Part shown: piece after piece, positions 41,837 to 46,352 of the stretch
How positions within the stretch are numbered: position 1 is the stretch's first letter
Layout of the letters: each line of letters starts with the position of its first letter
Origin: Nitrospinota bacterium
GTDB lineage: Bacteria; Nitrospinota; Nitrospinia; Nitrospinales; VA-1
Length of the DNA: 46,352 nucleotides
Direction of reading: 5' to 3'
NCBI GenBank assembly: GCA_013349585.1
Contig: DUZG01000009.1
Coordinates: 1-46,352, forward strand
Made by a program: the position numbers and the translations under genes
The notes under the pieces: generated by a model
Told to the model about the DNA's origin: nothing
The model's input: only the letters and a program-made list of their open reading frames with translations
The model's database searches: none

Positions 41837-42256
41837 ATGAAACAGGCAGAATTTCAGTTTTCTGTTTCAACAAAAAGCCGAGGTATCTATGCCATCAGCA
41901 AGGAGGTGGAAAACTGGATACAGCATCAGAACATCCGTTCCGGATTATTAACACTATTTATTCCCCACACTTCTGCATCACTTATCATTCAGGAAAATGC
42001 TTATCCTGATGTGTTGACAGATTTGAACCAGTTTTTTAATCGGTTGGTTCCCGATGGCGATCCTTTGTATGACCATCAGGCAGAAGGCCCCGATGACATG
42101 CCAGCTCATATTCGATCTGTTTTGACGCAAACACAATTATCCATTCCCGTGCGAGAAAACAGAATGGCTTTAGGCGTCTGGCAGGGAATCTAACTTTTTG
42201 AGCACCGAGTTTACCCGCATAATCGAAATGTGTTACTACATTTGTTGGGTGAATAA
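41837..42256 (+). pseudogene. YjbQ/UPF0047-family gene with premature stop
   Basis: The family core is clear: FIPHTSASLIIQENAYPDVLTDL (positions ~41-63), DGDPLYDHQAEGPDDMPAHI (~72-91) and VRENRMALGVWQGI (~105-118). The frame stops at TAA 42191-42193 after WQGI. The same frame then continues LFEHRVYPHNRNVLLHLLGE to a second stop at 42254-42256. This is the normal family ending (WQGIYLxEHRxxxxxRxVxxHxxGE), so one Tyr codon has become a stop. A 118-residue protein lacking the last ~20 residues would result. Family members are thought to be thiamine-phosphate-synthase-like phosphatases or to have unknown functions. It is a recent mutation, a sequencing error or a truncated but active form. Confidence 0.8.
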
Positions 42257-42326
42257 TGAGAGTTATAGGTTCTAAAATTGACAGAACTTTTTTTAATTTA
42301 GATTGATCAGAGATATTGTATTCCCC

Positions 42327-42602
42327 ATGTTTAACAGCCTTGAGATAATGAACCCCCTTCATATACTCAACCTCATTAAATTATCAGTTTTTATTTTCTT
42401 TGCTCTATTTGCGATTTCTTATGGTGAAAACGAGTTTGGTAGTTGTGGAGCAACGCCAGTGTTTAGTTATGAAATTGATATAGACAAAGTAACACCTGAT
42501 TCTCTCGATTCTGTCATAGCTTATAATAAGTCCCTTGCGTCTACAAATTCCGCCACCCCGACGACCTTTTTTTCCAATGGCTTAACCAGTTTTACTTGGT
42601 AG
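42327..42602 (+). CDS. Small exported protein of unknown function
   Basis: About 91 residues from ATG 42327, or 84 from ATG 42348. A hydrophobic segment (ILNLIKLSVFIFFALFAISYGENEF) looks like a signal peptide with cleavage near SYG. The mature part is short, with one Cys (FGSCGATPVFSYEIDIDKVTPDSLDSVIAYNKSL). I do not recognise it. It may be a genuine small secreted protein or a truncated fragment; the C-terminal stretch is rich in Ser/Thr. A TTGACA at 42278-42283 could be a -35 box, but no good -10 box follows at the right distance. It lies in the accessory-looking right part of the window. Confidence 0.4.
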   Translation: MFNSLEIMNPLHILNLIKLSVFIFFALFAISYGENEFGSCGATPVFSYEIDIDKVTPDSLDSVIAYNKSLASTNSATPTTFFSNGLTSFTW

Positions 42603-42741
42603 TCTTATAGGCGATACTATAAGTTTTACTATAAGTCTCTTGCCCTATTCTGTTATATTTTTATGCGCCCAAATGGGCATATACTGCAAATTTGCAGGGT
42701 TTGCAGAATTGACATAAATAAACAAAAAATACAGGGGCATA
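42603..42741. promoter_or_regulatory. Palindrome-rich spacer before the glycine-zipper lipoprotein gene
   Basis: Within 139 bases are CTTATAG (42605-42611) with its inverse CTATAAG (42618-42624), which repeats directly at 42630-42636 as part of the nine-base unit ACTATAAGT with period 12. Then come GCCC/GGGC (42667-42678) and the perfect palindrome CTGCAAATTTGCAG (42684-42697), followed by another half site TTTGCAG. These look like operator half-sites or small hairpins. No factor can be named. Confidence 0.5.
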
Positions 42742-43344
42742 ATGAAGTATCAACTACTGATATTCCAATTAATTTTAATAGTGTTTTTGACGGGTTGTGC
42801 AGTTGGTGCAGGTGGTGCGGCAGGAGGTGCTATTCTTTGTAAGAATTGCAAAGGAGTTGCCAAAGTCGCATCAATTGGTGGTGGTGCATTACTGGGAATT
42901 TTTTTAGGTAGTAGTGCAGGAGAATTCCTTGATAATAAAGATAAGGCAAGGCAGGTGAAGTTGATTGAGGATGTTTTACAGAATAACCGAGACAATGAGA
43001 CAAGCACAACCACCTACAAGAAAACATGGAGAAACCCAAACGGACAGCAACAAACGGGTGTAGTAAGTCAGAGTGCCACTCCGTTAAAAACATATCAAAA
43101 ATCAAACCAACCACGACAATCAACACCTCAAAACTGGGAGCAATATTATTACACTCAACCAAATAGAAATAACCAATATGCTAATTCAGGTGTATGGCGT
43201 GATATGGAAATAACATTTACCGTATCTGCTGATAATGCACCACCGTCAACACAACAATATTACAAAATGTGCAAAACAGAGCAAGGTTGGAGGAGCATTC
43301 AACAATCCCATTTTATATACGATATAGTGCAGGTGTCTTTATAG
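42742..43344 (+). CDS. Glycine-zipper outer-membrane lipoprotein
   Basis: The protein has 200 residues. A signal ending in LIVFLTGC is a lipobox. The next ~60 residues are glycine-zipper, GAGGAAGGAILC then ASIGGGALLGIFLGSSAGEFLDNKD, as in Rickettsia 17-kDa antigen-like and other surface lipoproteins. The rest is rich in Gln, Asn, Thr and Tyr, and polar (residues ~85-150). The C-terminal part (VWRDMEITFTVSADNAPPSTQQYYKMCKTEQGW, positions ~153-185) resembles the end domain of such lipoproteins. Codon use is more AT-rich than in the core genes. A GGGG stretch about 6 bases before the ATG could be the ribosome site. The function is unknown, perhaps envelope structure. Confidence 0.7.
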   Translation: MKYQLLIFQLILIVFLTGCAVGAGGAAGGAILCKNCKGVAKVASIGGGALLGIFLGSSAGEFLDNKDKARQVKLIEDVLQNNRDNETSTTTYKKTWRNPNGQQQTGVVSQSATPLKTYQKSNQPRQSTPQNWEQYYYTQPNRNNQYANSGVWRDMEITFTVSADNAPPSTQQYYKMCKTEQGWRSIQQSHFIYDIVQVSL

Positions 43345-43414
43345 GCATCTTCACTTTTTTTATATCCTTTGATACCAAATGAAACCAACTACCCAATTTA
43401 CCCATTAAAAAGGG

Positions 43415-43795
43415 TTGTGGTTTTAGTAAATATTATCGAATGAGCCCATCAGTATTTTCGTTCAAACGCGGTTCCCAGGAAGAATAAGAATAAAAAAAGC
43501 ATATATTGGCCTACATGGTTTGAGCTATATCCTGGTCTCCAGAGAACTCCAGTCCGTTGTCATAGGTAATAGTGTGGATCTGGCTTCGATAATGGATCAG
43601 TCCTTGTACGATACTTTGACACACTGACTTGGAGTGTTTGGTGTTTGATCTGGTCAAAACCGTTTATTTGGTTTTACGCTCTATATGAGTAGTGACCAAA
43701 CCTTTGTGGTCTTTGCTAATAATCTTATCGCCCTTTCATGCGAGCTCCTCTTACTTTTTTCGGTGAGATAAGCCGCAAGGTTACTGCAGTTTAGT
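43415..43795 (-). mobile_element. Remnant of an IS30-family transposase
   Basis: Reading the minus strand, one frame gives GDKIISKDHKGLVTTHIERKTK, a stop, KSVCQSIVQGLIHYRSQIHTITYDNGLEFSGDQDIAQTM, a stop, and YSSWEPRLNENTDGLIR, a stop (peptides of up to ~40 residues with stops between). These match the IS30 DDE core: HTITYDNGLEF holds the second Asp and NENTxGLIRQ the last Glu. The family sequence is broken by several stops, the 5' part seems internally deleted, and no inverted ends are seen. It is an inactive fossil. It fills the gap between the lipoprotein gene and the paralogue pair. Confidence 0.8.
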
Positions 43796-43798
43796 CTG

Positions 43799-44470
43799 TT
43801 ACCGACAGTCAGAGTTGCACTTACTAATTGTATTTATGTAGGACAAAGTTAGACTGATTTTCAGATCATCACCTTTCTTTGCATTTGGTTGTGGGTTAGA
43901 TAAACGCAGTAGCGCCATTCTCCCTGTTTGATCTTTACCTCGAAATATTAAAACCGATCCGTCGCTGAGTCTTGCATGTCTCAAAAGCCCATCTTCCTGA
44001 TATTGTTTCTTAAAAAAATGGTTCCCGAGTAAATTCCCGGAATCAACTATCTGCTCCGGCTTTGATTCGGTATCCACCGGATGACCCATAAGTATATTCA
44101 CCTGGCTCAGCCTTTTGGTTTTATAATCAAATACGTACATTACTCGCGATTTACCGAAAGTAGGAAGAAGCTTTTCAACTGTAACCGCCAGACTATAGGT
44201 CTGTTCTGTCGGATCCTTTATAGAGTCGATTTTTTCATCACTTAATCTAAAATCCTGGTAGATGGCTTCTTTAACCTGATCCATACTCATATTAAACTTA
44301 GCCGAGCGGAATCCTTCGATTTTTGCCAACGGTTTTGTATTTTTTACATTCTTGTCCGTTGCTAGTTCCTCGCTATTTTCAGAAAATAAACCCGCCCCGG
44401 AAATAAAAAGGCTAACTAGGCCAATCAAAATTAATTTTAAAGGCCCTACAGTAAAACGATTTATTGCCAT
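43799..44470 (-). CDS. Exported protein, paralogue without SH3 domain
   Basis: This 223-residue protein has an N-terminal signal or anchor (LKLILIGLVSLFISGAG, ~11-27). From residue ~45 it shares a ~160-residue domain with the next gene: KIEGFRSAKFNMSMDQVKEAIYQDF, SLAVTVEKLLP, VMYVFDYKTKRLSQVNILMGHPVDT, GNHFFKKQY, LSDGSVLIFRGKDQTGRMALL and LSLTLSYI. I do not recognise the domain. The ATG has GGGGA 7 bases before it. A 46-base gap separates it from the paralogue upstream, so they are probably one transcript with the adhesin. It may be periplasmic. The 3' end abuts the IS30 remnant, so the last ~8 residues may be altered. Confidence 0.7.
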   Translation of the reverse strand: MAINRFTVGPLKLILIGLVSLFISGAGLFSENSEELATDKNVKNTKPLAKIEGFRSAKFNMSMDQVKEAIYQDFRLSDEKIDSIKDPTEQTYSLAVTVEKLLPTFGKSRVMYVFDYKTKRLSQVNILMGHPVDTESKPEQIVDSGNLLGNHFFKKQYQEDGLLRHARLSDGSVLIFRGKDQTGRMALLRLSNPQPNAKKGDDLKISLTLSYINTISKCNSDCR

Positions 44471-44516
44471 ATGGTATTCCCCATTACAAATAAACTGTTT
44501 TATAATTCAGATTGTC

Positions 44517-45494
44517 CTAAAAATCGAAATTTTTGAGTTTCTTGAACTTATAGATATCAGGCCGACCAGGTTTTTCTATATAAGACAAGTTAAGAGTGAT
44601 TTGGAGGTCTTTGGCATTGTCATTGGCTGGCACATGTAAAAGCACCATACGCCCTTCTTGATCTTTGCCCCGAAACATTAAAATCGATCCGTCGCTGAGC
44701 TTGCTATTTACAACCAGACCTTCTTCCTGATAACGTTTCTTCAAAAAATGGTTCCCGAGAAAATTCCCAGAGTTCATCAATTGCTTTAGTGTTGCATTGG
44801 TATCCAGCGGATGACCTGTCAAGATGTTGACCTGGATCAGCCGTTTACTTTTATAACCGAACACATAAACTACCCGCGATTTGCTAGATTCTGAGAGGAG
44901 CTTATCAACGGTAACAGCAAGGCTTTTCGTCCGCTCTGTCGGTTGGTTTATGGTCGTGATTTCTCGATCCGGCATCGAAAAATCATTCTGGATTGCTTTC
45001 TTTACATTCTTCATTGTCATACCAAACTTTGCCAAACGAAATCCATCAATCCTGGCCCACGGCTTTGTCTTTTTTAGCGTTTTATCCGGTGCTCGGTCAT
45101 TGCCCCCTGTATTCTCAGGCCGTGCGGTCAACTTTTTGTTAGATTTTTTAATTTTCCTAGAGTAGTTTTTAGAAACCCAACCGATTCTCCCCTTTTCAAT
45201 CTCAACTCGATACCAGTTCCCATCCGCCCCTCCATCACCATTCATACCAATCAAGGGAACTTCTGAACCTTTTAATACTTTGCCTACTACACGACTGGAA
45301 GCGGAAGGATCTTTACGGACATTTAATGAGTTATTTTTAGTCTCGATTAAAATGAAATTTTTTTCACCGGCCGTAGGGCGGCTCGAGAAGTTTGAATTTT
45401 GGGCAAATACCAAAGTACTGAATGCAGAAAACAGGTAAATCAAAACAAATTTTAAAACCGCTACGTTAAAATTAATATGTGATCGAATTCTCAT
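44517..45494 (-). CDS. Exported SH3-domain protein, paralogue of the neighbour
   Basis: The 325 residues have a signal peptide (VLKFVLIYLFSAFSTLVFAQ, cleavage after VFA). A bacterial SH3 domain follows at ~48-117 (SLNVRKDPSASSRVVGKVLKGSEVPLIG, then WYRVEIEKGRIGWVSKNYSRKI), then a Lys-rich linker. The last ~180 residues are the same domain as in 43799-44470 (KPWARIDGFRLAKFGMTMKNVKKAIQNDF, VVYVFGYKSKRLIQVNILTGHPLDT, GNHFLKKRYQEEGL, ILMFRGKDQEGRMVLL). SH3b domains usually bind cell-wall peptides. Its ATG overlaps the stop of the adhesin gene (ATGA), so it is translationally coupled to it. Confidence 0.8.
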   Translation of the reverse strand: MRIRSHINFNVAVLKFVLIYLFSAFSTLVFAQNSNFSSRPTAGEKNFILIETKNNSLNVRKDPSASSRVVGKVLKGSEVPLIGMNGDGGADGNWYRVEIEKGRIGWVSKNYSRKIKKSNKKLTARPENTGGNDRAPDKTLKKTKPWARIDGFRLAKFGMTMKNVKKAIQNDFSMPDREITTINQPTERTKSLAVTVDKLLSESSKSRVVYVFGYKSKRLIQVNILTGHPLDTNATLKQLMNSGNFLGNHFLKKRYQEEGLVVNSKLSDGSILMFRGKDQEGRMVLLHVPANDNAKDLQITLNLSYIEKPGRPDIYKFKKLKNFDF

Positions 45495-46352
45495 AATTCT
45501 TTATTTTCGTCCTCTTCTTCATTTTCGTCCTCTTCTTTATTTTCGTCCTCTTCAATAAGACTCTCTTTTTTATTGCTAATTATGGGTTCATTGGAGAGAA
45601 ATTTTTTGATTGCCTTAAATATTTTTGTTGGCTTAGGCATAGACGTTTGAAACGATTCATACATCGAAAATATATTATGTTCGTTATATCCTCCATAGAT
45701 AGTTTTTGTATTTTCGTCTAGTCCCGATATAAGTTCAATGAAGTTAACCTGTCGGGCCAAGTCGATATCCAAATTCGGAATATCAACCTGGAGGAACTCC
45801 TCGCCAGAACGCAGGGTGATCCCTCCGGAGAATAAATTGTTCGCGGTATCAAGTGTGATTGTGAAACCATTAAGATCGGTTGCCGACGTTACGCCGGATA
45901 CGGATATACTCGGGTTGGTGCCAAGTGAGATTATAGTGACGCCTGTTACTGTAAGGGTACCGCTGTCTGAGATATTTAACGTGGTCGCAGTTGCCTTTAG
46001 ATCACCGCCGACCGTCGAGGTCGCAAAGTCCAATCCTGCATCATTGACCACCGTCGCGTTACCCGTTCCATCTGTCGTAAGAGAAATCGAACCGTCCACT
46101 GCAAGGTTGACCATATTAATAACACCGTTATTTGCATCCGTCGTCGCAGAAAGGTTGCCGCCCACGGTCACCGTGTCGCTGTCGGTGATGCCCAATGCGT
46201 TACCGGTGGTCAAGGTCAGGTTACCTCCCACACTAGAAGCTGCTAAATCAATAACCGTGGCATTAGTGACCGCCGCGTTACCGCCCGACTCTTGTGTGGC
46301 AAGGGTAATCGATCCAGTCACAGCAAGAGTATCCATATTAATATCACCGTTA
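45491..46352 (-). CDS. Filamentous-haemagglutinin-like adhesin, C-terminal part (5' end outside window)
   Basis: The minus-strand frame is open to the window edge, so only the last ~287 residues are seen. About 130 are Thr/Ser/Gly/Ala/Val-rich beta-helix repeats in two ~70-residue units, each with INM..LAV.GSI.L.T, then ATSTVGG or AASSVGG and SDSDTVTV-like steps. These resemble the surface shafts of two-partner-secretion or haemagglutinin exoproteins. A non-repeat part (~150-240) follows, then an acidic tail of EEDENK-type hexapeptides. There is no autotransporter barrel at the end, so export would need a separate pore (TpsB-like) or another route. The stop overlaps the SH3-paralogue start. 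Confidence 0.75.
   Translation of the reverse strand, partial: NGDINMDTLAVTGSITLATQESGGNAAVTNATVIDLAASSVGGNLTLTTGNALGITDSDTVTVGGNLSATTDANNGVINMVNLAVDGSISLTTDGTGNATVVNDAGLDFATSTVGGDLKATATTLNISDSGTLTVTGVTIISLGTNPSISVSGVTSATDLNGFTITLDTANNLFSGGITLRSGEEFLQVDIPNLDIDLARQVNFIELISGLDENTKTIYGGYNEHNIFSMYESFQTSMPKPTKIFKAIKKFLSNEPIISNKKESLIEEDENKEEDENEEEDENKEL
45501..45554 (-). repeat. Three 18-bp tandem repeats in the adhesin tail
   Basis: TTATTTTCGTCCTCTTCT occurs three times in direct repeat on the plus strand (45501-45518, 45519-45536, 45537-45554) with one or two base changes. It encodes three EEDEN(K/E) hexapeptides at the adhesin C-terminus. The unit is a multiple of three, so slippage would change the tail length without a frameshift. 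Confidence 0.9.

Noticed and set aside
21835-42256. Stop-codon reassignment or programmed read-through (TAG, TAA inside the phosphatase gene; TAA inside the yjbQ-family gene)
   Set aside because: TAG and TAA both end many intact genes in the window (for example hisG and dxr with TAG, the TPR genes with TAA), so reassignment is not tenable. Read-through has no visible signal. Decay or sequence error is simpler.
1-46352. CRISPR array, toxin-antitoxin pair, prophage or restriction system
   Set aside because: No regularly spaced repeats, Cas genes, integrase, phage structural genes or restriction/methylase genes were seen. Only the IS30 remnant and small palindromic repeats indicate mobility.

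Overview
The window looks like a stretch of chromosome from a Gram-negative bacterium of moderate, AT-leaning base composition. Outer-membrane functions support this: a LolB-like lipoprotein, an MlaC-like lipid carrier, a family 9 (heptosyltransferase-type) glycosyltransferase, several lipobox signal peptides and a filamentous-haemagglutinin-like adhesin. It makes isoprenoids by the MEP route (ispE, ispF, dxr, uppS) and has a futalosine-pathway menaquinone gene (mqnA) and a membrane pyrophosphatase. Gene content and order would fit a Nitrospinota- or deltaproteobacterium-like lineage; that placement is inference, because no marker gene such as 16S rRNA is present.

Layout. 1-2231 (+): the end of a TPR protein and a membrane GT-C/TPR protein resembling TMTC enzymes. 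2264-4245 (-): a flippase-like UPF0104 protein and ribF. 4387-5754: a TatB-like gene and two convergent DUF2231 membrane proteins. 5323-9919 (-): a run of RNA-modification and small genes (TrmH-family methyltransferase, dusB, an RluA-type synthase, algH, a leucine-rich-repeat protein). 10187-12417 (+): hisI, hisG and an acidic one-pass membrane protein. 12426-21725 (-): mqnA, the membrane pyrophosphatase, then the order pth-rplY-prs-tRNA-Gln-ispE-lolB familiar from many proteobacteria, preceded by a TPR lipoprotein and a DciA-like DUF721 gene. 21835-23925 (+): a decayed RsbU/RsbW/RsbV-type partner-switching module. 24019-26691: a GT-C glycosyltransferase, a pentapeptide-repeat protein and a HAD hydrolase. 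26692-27221: a non-coding block with palindromic repeats. 27222-34707 (-): the rpsB-tsf-pyrH-frr-uppS-cdsA-dxr translation/envelope operon, here ending in ispF and a FabF-like synthase. 35057-42256: GT9, pfkA, rimO, mlaC-like, a TPR protein, recN and a yjbQ-family gene with an internal stop. 42257-46352: an accessory-looking end with a glycine-zipper lipoprotein, an IS30-family transposase remnant, two paralogous exported proteins (one with an SH3 domain) and the 3' end of a large adhesin.

The core genes form a coherent housekeeping set: translation, nucleotide precursors, isoprenoid and phospholipid synthesis, and envelope building. The unusual parts are the broken signalling module with one apparently intact kinase gene, a membrane pyrophosphatase in which three acidic residues of the substrate-binding signature are replaced, a strong terminator placed directly before the mqnA ribosome binding site, a short motif recurring just after stop codons, and the adhesin/SH3-paralogue cluster at the right edge. 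I found no CRISPR array, rRNA operon, intact insertion sequence or clear defence system.
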